Source: Stereocaulon alpinum (lineage: Eukaryota; Ascomycota; Lecanoromycetes; Lecanorales; Stereocaulaceae). From it: a stretch of 64,000 nt of DNA. The notes beneath the pieces were generated by a model. It was not told where the DNA came from and made no database searches. It was given only the letters and a program-made list of their open reading frames with translations. The stretch spans positions 310,001 to 374,000 of the forward strand of contig JAEUBA010000021.1 in the NCBI GenBank assembly GCA_018257865.1, in the 5' to 3' direction. The position numbers and the translations under genes were made by a program. Below, in pieces: positions 1-11,526 of the stretch. Numbering within the stretch: the first letter of the stretch is position 1; each line of letters starts with the position of its first letter.

Positions 1-3000
1 TCGTAGAAATGTCAACAGCTTGCGAGACTTGAACGCAACGGACGGCGCTCAAAGCATCATGATTACTCTGCAGACCTGCAAGACTTGCTTCTTTTTCTTC
101 AAGTCGGCTTTCCAAGATCTCGCTGTGGGCCTCATGCTCCTTGATCTTGCTTAGTAGGTCTGCAATCGTACGTTCTCCCTCCTTGAGCTTAGACCGTAGC
201 ACCTCTGCGTCAGTTGCTCCCGAGGCAAAGTTAGTCTTTAATTCATTGTGTGTACTGCGTTCGAACTCCAGCTGGGACTGCAAGGTAGCACACTGTGTAT
301 GGTTCGCTTCAAGCTCTTCACGTACCGTGAAGACTTGTCTTTCTTCGCGGCCCAGCCGCTCCCTCAAATCATATATCTCATCGCCTTGAGACTTGACGCG
401 CGTCTCAAGAGAGACGTTATCAGCACGTGCCGCTTCAAGGGCGTCTTGAATAGACCTTAGATGAGCTGCAGACTTTTCTGCAACCGACTCGATTGTAACA
501 AGCAAAGCGCCGAAGTCGTCGGGAGCTTTGTCTTCGCGTGCTAAGTTCAAAACCGCAGATCGAAGGGCTCTGTGCTGATCTTCTTTCATGTTATCAAGCC
601 TCTCTAGCCGCAGGGACAGCTGGGTATTCACTTGTGTTTGCTGTTGGTTCTCTTGCTCTAGCCTGTTCGCTTTCTCACGCTGAAAGGTGTAATCTTTTCG
701 TATGAGCTCCGTCTGACCGTGGGCCTTTTGTACTTCGCAGGCGGTATCTTGTCTGAGTCGCTCAAGCTCTTCTTCAAGAGCATTGACCCTGTCTACGTTC
801 TCGCGGCTTTCCACGACACGATCAAACTCGTCTTCAAGGGTTTCGAGTTGGATTTTAAGGTTGCCATTCTCATTCTCAAGTTGGCGACGATATTCGTCAA
901 ACTCGCGTTGTTGAGCTTCTAAATTCCCCAACAAGTCTTCTTTCATTGAGGTCGCCTCTCGCAATTGACTTTTGAGCAAGTCCTCGGCGTTCGACCTCGC
1001 TGCTGCATTCTTCTCTAGCCGGGCTGATTGTGCTTTTTCAGCTGTAAGTTCTGCTTCAAGGCTTGCAACTCTTTGAGCCAGTCCTTTCTCTTCCGGCTCA
1101 ATGTTCGTAGAGATCCTTCGTGATGAGGTAGATGACCGTCGTGAAGGGGCTTCACGAGCCTTGGACAGGGCAGAAGAGAAGTTGGTCACCGGAGTTGTTG
1201 CATAACGTTCGAAGGTGGGGGCAGTCATAGCAGGAAGACCCGCTGCGCTCGAAGGTCTCGAAAATTGTCCCATCTGGCTTTGCCGATGGAGAAGATCCTC
1301 GAGTTTCCTCACCCGACTCTCTGCGCTTTTGAGCTTTTCCTCGACCTTTGACTTTTCATTCCTTAGGGCAAGCATTGCCTCATCGTCTCCTCGAAGTAGT
1401 AGAGAGGTCCTGCCATATGCTGCTTCTTGAACGCTTCCATTCTTGAATGCTTTGGCTCTGCGAGCTTGTTGCTTAGAAGGTGCATCTAAACTCTTCATAA
1501 GCTCCTCAAGCTCTTTCAATGCCTCATCCATGCCACCCAGCTCCCTTAAGCGTTGAATGTACTCTATAACATCATCTCTGCTCGCTTTGGGCCAGTTCTG
1601 CTTTTGTGCCTGCACGTTCACTTCGATCCCTAAAGCCATGCCATCGAGTGATTCAAGGTCGATTGTACCGTCCATGTCTTTATCCCATTTCCTGCGACGT
1701 CTTGACTCTTCCTCTTTGTAAGTCGCTATTTCTTCTACCAGAGAAGATGAATCAGCGGTCATCTTTTCCGACCATTCCTGACGTCTGACACACTCTACTA
1801 GTAAAGAACCGTAGACGGAAGGCAATCGGATGACAAAGTTTAGCAGGTCAAAAGCCTGTCCATTTCCGGTATCAGCATCAAGATTGGCCAATTTAGAATG
1901 TACCGAGGAAACGGCGGACTCAATGGCTGCAATCTCCTGCAAGTACCGAACTGATGTCCTCATCATTCGCTCTCTTCCTTCAATGGCCTGGGCCAGTAGC
2001 TGATTGAGCTCTTTATTCGTTTGCTCTAGAGACGGCAGGAAATTGGTCTTGTGCAATTGGGCAGTCTTTGAAGCGGAGGAGATAGACTTCTGGTTATCTG
2101 GTAGTCCTAGCACGTGCTCGTAGTCGGCATTGATTTTCCTTGCAAGAACTTCGATCTCCTCCATCAAGCGACCAGCCTGGTCACCTGCGTCACTGTCCGA
2201 AATTGCCATACTCTGCTGGAAATCTTCAATGATGATACTTGAGTCAGTCACCGCCCTTTCAAAGGTATCACTGAGCTCGTCCACGCGACTTGCAAACCGT
2301 CGTGCGATGTCCTCTCCAGCCTTTGCACCCTTTCTGACCTCATCATCGTCTACAAAGTCCCGCAGGGTAAGTTCTTCCTGATTTGCTGCCGAGGGTTTTT
2401 TCCGTAGGCCGGATTGAACGCCATGTAGACAACTGCGAAGCTCTTCGTATGCTGTGATCGTGGCCAGTCTGTCCAGTATGCTCTCCCAATTGGCTAGCAA
2501 GAAAGCATGATCTCCGCGCAGCTGGTCTGCCCATGTTTTCGACTCCTGGTACTTCGGATGTAAGTTGCCGACGTGTTGCTTGATATTCTCAACAGCAATG
2601 GCGGCACCCCGTCGGATGATGCTAATCTCACCGTCAAGCGTTTGCACTCCTTCCGCCACACCACGAGAACCATCCGTCACGATTATCGCCCATGCTCGTC
2701 GGCGCTTACAGAGGTTCTGCAACCCTTGTAGTGTATTGTCACTTGTGGAGTTGTCGGGAACAGTTTCGGGAGCGAAGGCCGTTGGAGGGTCGGCTCTGGG
2801 AAGTAGATTGGTTGCTTTGCTTGCAGAAGAGGACGAAAGTATTCGTCGGTCGTAGAGGAAGATCTCTTGCTAGTAGTCGTATCAGGTCTGGGCGCTTCGT
2901 TAAGGGCCGGATGGAATATACCTCTGCCAGGAGAGTCTGTAGCTTAACCTGCTTTCCACGGGCTGTCATGAGAATTTGGTGAGCTGCATCGACAGCAGTG

Positions 3001-3163
3001 TTCCTGGAGATCCATGATCGAAGGTCGTCAAGCCTAGACCGAAGTCAGTCTACTTTTGCTGTTCCTTCCTAATGCTTCATTTTGATGATGCTCACGACGC
3101 AAAAGATCTAGGGTCTGCGATCAGTGAAGCTCCGCTGTGGGCAAGCAGAATGTGCAAAGACAT
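1..3163 (-). CDS. atg11: Autophagy-related protein 11 (Atg11), 5' part; 3' end outside the window
   Basis: Atg11 is the scaffold that links cargo receptors to the autophagy initiation machinery in selective autophagy. Exons (minus strand) are 3163-3096, 3033-2922 and 2863-1, with introns of 62 and 58 bp; joining them keeps one open frame of about 1014 residues to the left edge with no stop seen. The N-terminus has the Atg11 ubiquitin-like segment: start MSLHILLAHSG, then SLDDLRSW and QILMTARGKQVKLQTLL, then IFLYDRR across intron 2. A helical middle follows, with LRDFVDDDEVRKGAK near residue 229. From about residue 515 onward it is long heptad-rich coiled coil (Leu/Glu/Arg rich). The C-terminal Atg11 domain lies beyond the edge; family proteins are usually 1200-1500 residues. 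The start is chosen because it precedes the conserved beta-grasp strand. It is transcribed divergently from the CENP-H gene. Confidence 0.88.
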
Positions 3164-3409
3164 CCCCTCCCCACCTTGCCTTCCTACCGTGCTTTCCGCG
3201 CAGTCCAAGCGTTGTAGCAGAGACAAAGCTACGCAGGGGAAGAGCAATTATAACACTAGCGGCAAATCTTCGGCGTTCGAACTGGTATGGCCGGCTGGAT
3301 GTGTATCTGGCACACGCCACACTCTATTGAACGACGGGATTCAAGAGGATGTTTGATGGAAGGCCTAGTTCTGGGCCTTGGGGCTACTAAAATCAGTGAG
3401 GATGTTATC
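3164..3409. promoter_or_regulatory. Shared divergent promoter, atg11 / CENP-H homologue
   Basis: The 246 bp between the two start codons must hold both 5' leaders and promoters. I see no clear TATA box or named factor site in it. Confidence 0.5.
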
Positions 3410-4231
3410 ATGTCCTCTGCGACAGACGCTGCATTTGCAGAATTCGCAACATACGAGTCGGGCGACACGCTGCCCTTCTACGAAGCTGAAGGCCAGGTAC
3501 TTGCGCTATGGGATCAGCTGAACGAATTGAAACTCGAGCAAGCACTGCTTGAGGCTCGAACTACAACGTCAGGTGCGCGTCTCTTGTGCCAAGTCCACGA
3601 GGATTGGTCAGTAACACTCTTCAGGAGGGGAGTTTGACAGCGATAGGGATATGAATGCGCAACTGGAAGAAGCCGGCCGAGAGTGCGTAGAGGCCAGAGC
3701 TACATATATGCTACGACAAAGTATTGTGGAGGACGTGTTGATTGCGGATCCAATACTCAATGCTGTCCATTCCGGCGCAAACGCAACAGCTACAGAAAGG
3801 TACACTTCACAGGGACAATTCGCTACAATTTCCATGCTTACGGGTTTCCCAGAGCTCTACATCCTCTAATAGATCGACGAGATGCCTTGAGTATAGCTCA
3901 TATCAATTTATCGTCCAGTCTGCAATCAATACTGAAGCACACAACCATGGTGGAAGCGGACAATGTCAGGACGATGAGACAGAACCGCGAGTTGACTGAA
4001 ATACTTCTCAGTCTCACCAGCAAAATCCAAGCCCAACAAGACCAAGCCATGGCAGATACAAGCTTGCGGGCGCAGGTAGATCGGGCTCGAGCGAATACGG
4101 CTATTGCAAGGAAGAGATGGAGGATCATGAAGAATGTTGTTGCAGCAATCGTAGCTGGGAGTGGCGTGGATTGGGCGCGCGATGAGACATTGCGAGAGCT
4201 TGTACTAGACGATGAGGATGAAGTGGATTGA
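3410..4231 (+). CDS. Kinetochore protein, CENP-H family (CCAN/Ctf19 complex)
   Basis: Exons are 3410-3572, 3625-3799 and 3853-4231 (introns 52 and 53 bp), giving 238 residues. The start ATG at 3410 gives MSSATDAAFAEFATYES; an upstream in-frame Met is less plausible. The protein is almost all helix, with coiled-coil stretches (QVLALWDQLNELKLEQALLE; the middle around LTEILLSLTSKIQAQQDQ). The C-terminus carries the CENP-H signature: RKRWRIMKNVV, then GSGVDWARDETLRELVLDDE, matching the W..(K)..(G)S.V.WA.D..L.E.VL pattern of CENP-H C-termini. The family belongs to the constitutive centromere-associated network with CENP-I/K and links centromeric nucleosomes to the outer kinetochore. Family assignment rests on the C-terminal block recalled from memory. 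An alternative would be another small coiled-coil kinetochore subunit. Confidence 0.75.
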
Positions 4232-5448
4232 AGATGACTTGGTTGTCCTGTTCTAGGGAGGAATTTTGCTGCTGAACTTGGGCACTATTCAAGGACGACC
4301 AAACATCGAGAGACACATTACAAACTTTCCAGCGTTGGGGGTTGCCTGAAATTGGCAGACCAAGTGTTTCAGTTGCTAGGCAGTCCTGGAGGCATTAGGA
4401 GGCTTGGGATTCCGGCTAGCTAGCACACCAGCCGAGTATGGCCGGTGAAGGGTGAAGGCTTAACTACTAGAAACAGCAAGCAAGGCACTGATACAAAGAC
4501 GTGATATAAATCCCTCAGCGTTGTACAGCTTCAACTGGATGGGTTGCGCGATTCAGCTTGGGAGGAGCCTGGAAGACGGGCCTGACGACAAAGGGGTCGT
4601 GTCACCCCAGCCCGTGTGGATGCAGGTGCCAGCTGCCAGAATCCTGCAGGCCAGAAAAAGCAGGGGGATAAAGGCAAGTGCAGTCGAACAAGGAACGCTT
4701 TGCCGATTACATACTACGTTGTGAACTACTAGCATACAACTTTACAAGGAAAAGGAGGGAAAGTCAGAGTGTGATTGAGGGAAAGGCGCAGGAATGCTGC
4801 TTTTGTTGTTTGGTTGCGCCTGCCACGGCCCACGGCCCACGGCAAGAGAGGTAAGGTAAGTTAGTACTGTACCTTAGTATGCGTAGTTTCTAGCGCTGTG
4901 GGTTACCAGTTGCTTAGTGACTAATTTGCTTCCCCTCAATTTGGCGTTAAGTTACCTCCGTACGGGTACTTTATTTGTTCCCTCCCATACAAATTCCTCA
5001 CCAAAAATCTCTCACCCAAGCTTCCCTCACCAAACTCACTCACCCACCCAATTTCTGCGTATCCCATACAAGTACTCAGAAGAACTCGCATCTCCGAGTA
5101 AGTCCCAGCACTAACAATTTTCCATCACTCTCGCTCTTCCCCCACACTTCACACTTTCACCACTGCTTCAACGACGCGATTCTGACTTGTTTTGATCCTG
5201 TGACGGCCTTCGCTGTCGCTCCTTTGATCGAACTTCGCCATGGTCGCTGTCGGCATCATGTTCATCAACTGATCTGATACCGCTTCCATCAGATCCACCA
5301 CACTTCCCAACTACCTTCCCTCTTCACTTGTCAATCACTTTGGTGAGCATTTCCGTTGCGCCTGACTCGCGTACGGTCGCAATCGCGATAGTGCTTTGTT
5401 GATTCCTCGTCAACACCACGCACTGCGCTGCCTCAACGGCCAGCCACA
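4232..5448. other. Intergenic; nhp6 promoter and long 5' leader
   Basis: There is no convincing gene here. A TATA-like GATATAAAT lies near 4501 and three near-identical copies of CACGGCC(C) near 4825. A pyrimidine-rich tract (about 4970-5060), typical of strongly expressed fungal genes, precedes the nhp6 start. GTAAGT (about 5099) and GTGAGC (about 5342) could be donors of 5'-leader introns; this is inference. Confidence 0.45.
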
Positions 5449-6046
5449 ATGTCTGCACTTCGCTTCTACAGCCGATTGGCGACTCTTACAGCTTGTTCCA
5501 ACCAATTGACGCGTCCACTAACGCGCAATTTCCACACAGCAATCACCATGCCTAAGGAGAAAGCAACTCGCAAGACCAAGGCCAAGGCCGACAACACTGG
5601 CAAGAAGAAGACGAAGGGTACGTCCATCCAACTTCACCTCCATCAACCCCCTTACTGACCAACGCGCTCCTCAGACCCCAATGCGCCCAAGCGTGGCCTG
5701 TCCGCATACATGTTCTTCGCCAACGAGCAGCGTGACAACGTGAGAGAGGAGAACCCAGGCATCAGCTTCGGTACGTTTCGTTCTTACCACCCATCCTCTG
5801 GCCACCTGCTGACGCCTGCTGCTCTAGGCCAAGTCGGCAAGGTTCTCGGTGAGCGATGGAAGGCACTCAATGACAAGCAACGTCTGCCATATGAAGCCAA
5901 GGCCAAGGCCGACAAGGAGCGTTACGAGAGTGAGAAAGCAAGCTACAATGTACGTGACCCTATAATGGATACTGCTCTTGCCATTCAACAATCGCTGACA
6001 CACCGTCTCGTCATAGGCCAATGAAGAAGAAGAGGACGAGGAGTAG
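5449..6046 (+). CDS. nhp6: HMG-box chromatin protein Nhp6, with presequence-like upstream start
   Basis: Exons are 5449-5617, 5675-5770, 5828-5949 and 6017-6046; introns are 57, 57 and 67 bp. Nhp6 is an abundant single-HMG-box protein that bends DNA non-specifically and assists FACT and transcription. From the Met at 5548 the product is 105 residues: basic tail (KEKATRKTKAKAD, KKKTK), then DPNAPKRGLSAYMFFANEQR, GQVGKVLGERWKAL, LPYEAKAKADKERYESEK, and an acidic end EEEEDEE. An in-frame ATG at 5449 adds 33 residues rich in Arg, Ser, Thr and Leu with no Asp or Glu (SALRFYSRLATLTACSN, then RPLTRNFHTAIT). This has the composition of a mitochondrial presequence. Both ATGs have good contexts (CCACAATG, ATCACCATG), so leaky scanning or alternative transcript starts could give nuclear and mitochondrial forms. 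The HMG identity is firm; the dual start is inference. Confidence 0.92.
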
Positions 6047-7219
6047 ACAACCTATCCCTACCTATCCTTGATGAGTACTTGGGTCCTCGACCGCTGAGAA
6101 AGGACTGCCAACTTACACCTTCACATGGTCAACACTTGCGCCACCCCAACTTTCCTTTGGAACCTCATAACATGGAATACTGGCTCTGCGGGCACGGCTT
6201 CTTGGGAGCGTGCAGGGTGACGGAGAATTGCTTTGCGGCGGTGGATTTCTGTCTTAGATCCTAGATACTTTGGTCGAGGTCGCTATCACACATCATAGCT
6301 CTAGTTGATGTTGGTGCACGGCGTGATCAGGGTGGCATGGATTTGCTTGGCCGTCATTCTGTATGTTAGCTCGGTCTCAAGCATGCTCTCTCCACATCCG
6401 ACCAACTGTAAATGTCGCATCATACGGGGATGCATCAACTAACAATGTACGGAAGCCCTGATGATCACGCAACAGGGTCTGAATACTTTGACTATCAAAT
6501 AGCGCCTAATATCGCATTTTTTATCGTAGAGTGGCTTACAAGACGCGTCAACTTCATTCTTTCCCAACGCGCCGCTGCGGCTTTACTATGTTATACCGAA
6601 CTTTTGCAACGAAAGTGCAACATGCTGATGTCAGAGCCTACACCGCTTACAAGTCAATGGCGTTCATGGATTCCAGGCTACAGATTTCACGCAGACACAT
6701 GTCCGCCAGCATAGCCAAGCTCCACATCTGCAGAGTCAGCATCCCACTGCTGGAGAGTATCTACGCCGCTAGAAATCACAATTCCCTATCTATAAGGCCA
6801 CTTGGCAAGCTTCATGCACATCGGCGCTCCTACCGCCAGTCGCTTCAATGGCATCATGCAAAGGCGGGCACTTGAAACCTTTCAGGGCTGGACTAAGAAC
6901 ATTGGCTTCCTCACAGGGCCGAGATACACCACTGAAAGATCGTTAGACCAGCGCCAGGGGAAATATAATTGGCTTTTCTGCTTTCGTTTGCCGCGAACTT
7001 CTGGGGCGGACACGTCAATCTGCGTTTGTTCGTACCCATGAGCCGCATGATCGTTTCTTGAAGGTTAATCATTTGCAGCCTATTTCCTTTTAATGCGATG
7101 CGGAGGATTATTCTATCCTTCCCCTCTGTCTTTAGCAAACATAACATGAAGATTGCTAAAGAACCAGAGTGGTTTCTGTTGTATGCCTGTGGAGAGCCGC
7201 GAGAGGCTCTGAAGCGGCC
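6047..7219. other. Intergenic, no gene seen
   Basis: This is nhp6 3' untranslated sequence followed by mixed-composition DNA. Short open frames on both strands lack family resemblance, consistent exon structure or biased codon use. Confidence 0.5.
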
Positions 7220-9284
7220 ATGGCGCACTCCCTCATCGCTGTTGCCGAGACCGCCCAGGACGTCGGATCTGGCTTCAGCAAGTTCTTGGACCCTGTAGCT
7301 GACGCATCAGCCGAGATCGCGGCACTCATTGCTGTGTGCTTCTCCACCAGTGCAGCCTTGCTCAAACTTGACGAGGCGATTGGGGAATTCGAATATGATC
7401 GTAGCTATAGGACAATCCGTGGAGATGTAGCAATTGTCAAGGACAGTCTAGTCTATACCTTTCAAGACGTGCAACGCCTCTTTGGAGTGGGGTTGGCTCG
7501 CGCGACTATTCTACCTGGTCTAGAGTATCGTCAAGTCTGGAGGAACCTTACCGCCCATTTTGAGCAGGAGAGTAAGAATACCTTGGAGCGTCGGCTTAAG
7601 TACTACCAGGAATTCATCAAGGACTTGACATGTATGTTGCTTGAGGGGTAAGTCGGACTGTCTGCCCACGCCCGATTGCAATGCTCCCGCCCCACTTTCA
7701 GACGCCTGCCTTTGCCTTAGCCTTGGGACCTAATTATCGCAAACAGAGCCCCCCGTAATCATGATCAATTCGATGATCTAAGACTTAGGATTCAAACGCT
7801 TCTGGATATTCAAGAAGAGGCAAAACTTGTCGATGATTTTGACAGAGCTGCCATAGGTATGCCAGCCTTTCAACAGTGTAGAGTATGGACGAATCTACTA
7901 ACAATCACCAGGCATCAATAGACCACCATCGTTCGAAAGGGTGAGGCCAAGGGAAGACGACTTACGCCAACCGCGACGGGGACCTCAACGTGAACCTGGA
8001 AGAAGACCCCCGCGTCCTCGAGATCCAATGGAGTACGGGTACAGAGACGAGCCTTATCGAAGGCGCCGGGGTGGGAGAAGACGCACGGCTTACCCGCGTG
8101 ACGATGATGACTACTATTACGACAGGAACGGTCGGCCTCCGCATGTCCCTGATCCGCCACTCTCACCGACAGGCACTTTTTCATCTGATTCGTCTAGTTC
8201 GCGCTCCATAGGCGAGCACTGGTTGCCGCTTGTCTTCGAACAAGGCCAGCCACCTACAACACTTCTAGGGACCACAGGTCAAACGTGAGCTACTCTCCAC
8301 TGCGTTAACGACTGAGAAGGATTGCCTAAACACGTCCTAGTTCCATTGTTCTCGGGGAAGATATGGGCCATGAGGCTCGCCGTAGATTAAGAGAGGAATA
8401 CGATAAGCTGATTGAGATGTAAGATGAGAGGCTAAGGTATAGATGAAGGATCTACTAATACTCTCAGACCTTTCGAAAGCGGAGATCTGGCTGTCCGATT
8501 CTATTACCGGCACGACGACAGCAGGTCTCGGATGGTATGCCGTGTCCTACACCCTACTCGATCACGGAAAGAATGCTGTCAACCTTTGACTGCTTTGGAG
8601 GTAGAAAGGGACCACTCCTTTCTTAAGTTCTACCAAAGGCGCACACGTGAGCTTTGGGCATGCCTCAAATTTCCCAGCTATGAAAGTCAGTGACTTCCTT
8701 CCCCATTACGGCCTTCCTAGAAGATCTGCTGAGATGTTGATGAAGAGCTTGTGCTGTTCTATTGTACCTTTCGCGCTTTGAGAGCAGAAGACACGGTCAC
8801 CCCAGTCCCTAGCGACCGAGATGCCGAGCTACGCCATGAGGAGGTTGTGTTTGCTGGGTATGTGCATCCCGTGCTTGAAGCCACGTGGTAATCTGCTAAT
8901 GCTGCTATTGCAGCCGCATCATTGACGACCACTACGAACACGCCCTGCGTTTATTCCACGAGGAAGACTCTGGTGGACTTCGCCTGGAAGCGTCCGTAGT
9001 CAGGGGTGATCTCAGGAGGTAAGATCAATGATTACACTTCACTCGACCACGCTAATTCTTGTAGAACGCCGGTGTGGACGGCTTTCATCACTCATCAGAT
9101 CCAATCTCGACGGTGGATGACGAGGGCTAGCTCCAGGGTTATCCATCTTGCGGATCTCCAACGATTCATCTTCACTGAAGACTACAGACCTCAAATGGCA
9201 GTTGAAGGGCAACACGAGCTGACTTTTGTGGAACCTGAAGGCAAGATTCTTTACATCCCACGGTTGCCATCAACGCTGACTTGA
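7220..9284 (+). CDS. Protein of unknown function, eight exons, Arg-rich central linker
   Basis: Predicted exons: 7220-7647, 7747-7856, 7912-8284, 8341-8418, 8468-8685, 8734-8857, 8914-9018 and 9065-9284, giving 551 residues with all phases consistent. The N-terminal third is helical (MAHSLIAVAETAQDVGSGF; AALIAVCFSTSAALLKLDEA; LERRLKYYQEFIKDLT), like the leading domain of many fungal STAND/ankyrin proteins, but no NTPase follows. Residues about 185-240 are disordered and Arg/Pro/Asp rich (RRPPRPRD, RRRRGGRRR, DDDDYYYD), then a Ser cluster (SSDSSSSRS). The C-terminal half looks folded (FESGDLAVRFYYRHDD; LVLFYCTFRALRAED; RTPVWTAFITHQI; LQRFIFTEDYRPQM). The acceptor of intron 5 is ambiguous: 8733 gives NVDEELVLF, 8745 gives KLVLF. 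I do not recognise the family. A role in immunity-like signalling would only be a guess. Confidence 0.72.
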
Positions 9285-9817
9285 GTAGACGCCAGACTTT
9301 TCAAGCGCCTTATCAATCGCCTCGCTGACGAAGAGGAAGATTGATATGACACCTTGAAGAAGCCCATGAGAATTGTGAAGGTGATGATGAAGACGGGCTG
9401 TGATGCACATCGAGACTGGAATGAGTGCTTAAAGTTCTGACGTACTGCCTGATACCCAACTCATTTCTAAGCTACAAGCTTCCCTTCTCCTTTTTAAAAA
9501 TGTTACACTTAGGAATTAGTGGGATGTTCTTCGATCAGATGAATGACATAGGATCTTGGGACTTGATGTAGGAGCAGCTTCTTTCATTCAGTGCCTATTT
9601 CCTCTTCGGCCAATGTCGGTCGGAGTTTCCTTCGGAGATAACGACGTCATCATTGCCGAGATCGGCAACCGAAGCCTCAATGTAGCAACAATTGCTATCC
9701 CAACGCTTGAGTATCTCTTCCTCTTGTGAGTTGTGAGCATGCACGGAGATCAGTGCCACTCATGATTGAGGAGACCATGAGTGCTTGCGTCTGACTCGTC
9801 ATTGCTGATATTTGACA
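9285..9817. other. Intergenic, MFS gene promoter
   Basis: No gene is supported. A homopurine/homopyrimidine patch (CTTCCCTTCTCCTTTTTAAAAATG, about 9480-9502) is the only notable element. Confidence 0.4.
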
Positions 9818-11526
9818 ATGTCCACGCCGTCTTTACGACCAGCAGAGTCTTTGACGAAAGGGGTCACTCCAGCGCCACCAGCTCCTTCTCATGGTTACGA
9901 ATCACCATGGAGAGGGCAGTCATTTCGCCGACAGCTTTACTTGTTAATAAACTACACACCGGAAAGATGTCGCTACAACCCAGAGAAGCCTTTTGGCTTT
10001 TCAATGGCCTTGAACCTCCTCTTTGGGTTCGCAGCGGCGTTCACCGTTGCCAATCTTTATTACAACCACCCAATCTTGAATAAGCTTGCAGAGGACTTCC
10101 ACGTCAACCAGGAGCGGGTCAGCTTGATTCCTACGCTTGCTCAAGCCGGCTATGCTGGGGGTCTGTTGTTTCTCTGTCCCTTAGGAGACCACTTCAAACG
10201 CAGGCCGTTCGTGTTGCTCTTGGTGTGGTTCACAGCCACAGCATGGTAAGTGGATTCGAAAAAATATTCTCTAGAGAATACAAAGCCTGACACCGTGCTG
10301 TATAGGATTGGGCTCTGCATTACGAACTCATTCCCCGTCTTTATCTTCCTCACTTTCCTGACCTCCTTGACCACTGTGACTCCACAATTGAGTGAGAAGT
10401 TCCAAGCTAATACATTCTTGTTTACATCATTAACAATGCGCCAGTGCTACCTCTGGTTGGCGATCTGGCTCCTCCAAACCGGCGTGCATCAGCCCTGTCG
10501 ATCGTAGTATCAGGCTTACTCCTCGGCATTCTGATTGCTCGTATTCTTTCGGGGGTTGTCACCAATTTTACGTCTTGGCGAAACATCTACTGGCTAGCAC
10601 TGGCACTCCAATATACTATCCTTACTCTTCTTTGGCTCTTCCTGCCCGACTATCCTAGCACAAATCCTGACGGACTCAATTATTTCAAGATGCTTTGGAG
10701 CATCATAGCCATGCTCTTCAAGTATCCTGTCTTAGTGCAGGCCTGCTTGATCGGCTTCTGCACCTCAACGACTTTCACATCCTACTGGACTACTTTGACC
10801 TTTCTCTTGTCATCGTCGCCTTACAATTATTCGCCCCTCACGATAGGCCTGTTTGCCCTCATTGGAATCTTTGCAATGTGCTTTGGGCCACCATACTCAC
10901 GCTTGGTCATCGACAAGATTGTTCCTCTCTACTCTACCATCTTCGGGGAAATACTTTGCATTACCGGTATTACTATAGGCACTTACACCGGTACCTTTAC
11001 CATCGCCGGGCCGATCATACAAGCTTTCATGATCGATCTCGGCCTTCAAACTTCCCAGATAGCCAACAGAACCGCAATCTACGCCATCGAGCCTAAGGCA
11101 AGGAACAGGGTCAATACAGCGTACATGCTCAGTGTATTCTGTGGGCAGCTAGTTGGGACATCTGTAGGAAACGCATTATATGCGCGGGGCGGATGGGTCC
11201 GGAGTGGAAGTGCTAGTGTTGGGTTCATTGGGTTAGCACTGATTTTCTGCTTTGCCAGAGGCCCGCGAGAGAAGCGATGGGTGGGTTGGAGTGGAGGATG
11301 GGGAATCAGGAGGACGGATCTAGCCGCGAAGAACAAGGACAATGGTGGTCAAGACAATGAAAAAGCTTCGGAAAACACGGTCAACAGCCCTGAAGACGAG
11401 GAAAGCGCCATGGGAAAGGTTGCGGAGGCCATGGTTGCAGAGCCTGTCCGTCAGGATACGCAAGGAACATTGCGCAGAGAGGAGAATCTGGCTTCGAACC
11501 GAGAGAATATGCATCAAGCCAGCTAA
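9818..11526 (+). CDS. Major facilitator superfamily transporter, 12-TM type
   Basis: Exons are 9818-10245, 10306-10391 and 10445-11526 (introns 60 and 53 bp), giving 531 residues. The start is the ATG at 9818 (MSTPSLRPAESLTKG). A short Pro-rich cytosolic tail precedes TM1 (ALNLLFGFAAAFTVANLYYN), the SLIPTLAQAGYAGGLLFLCP segment with loop GDHFKRRPF (the MFS loop 2-3 GDxxxRRP motif), then a segment MLPLVGDLAPPNRRASAL, where the first Met codon is completed across intron 2. The last TM is followed by a long hydrophilic C-tail rich in Lys, Glu and Asn (AAKNKDNGGQDNEKASEN). The motifs resemble the fungal branch related to bacterial YnfM/sugar-efflux-like MFS proteins. The substrate cannot be inferred, and no neighbouring biosynthetic gene suggests one. 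Confidence 0.85.

Noticed and set aside
5551..5620. Nhp6 start only at the second ATG, treating the upstream codons as leader
   Set aside because: Not excluded, but the upstream frame is open, has a good start context and presequence-like composition, so both starts are reported.
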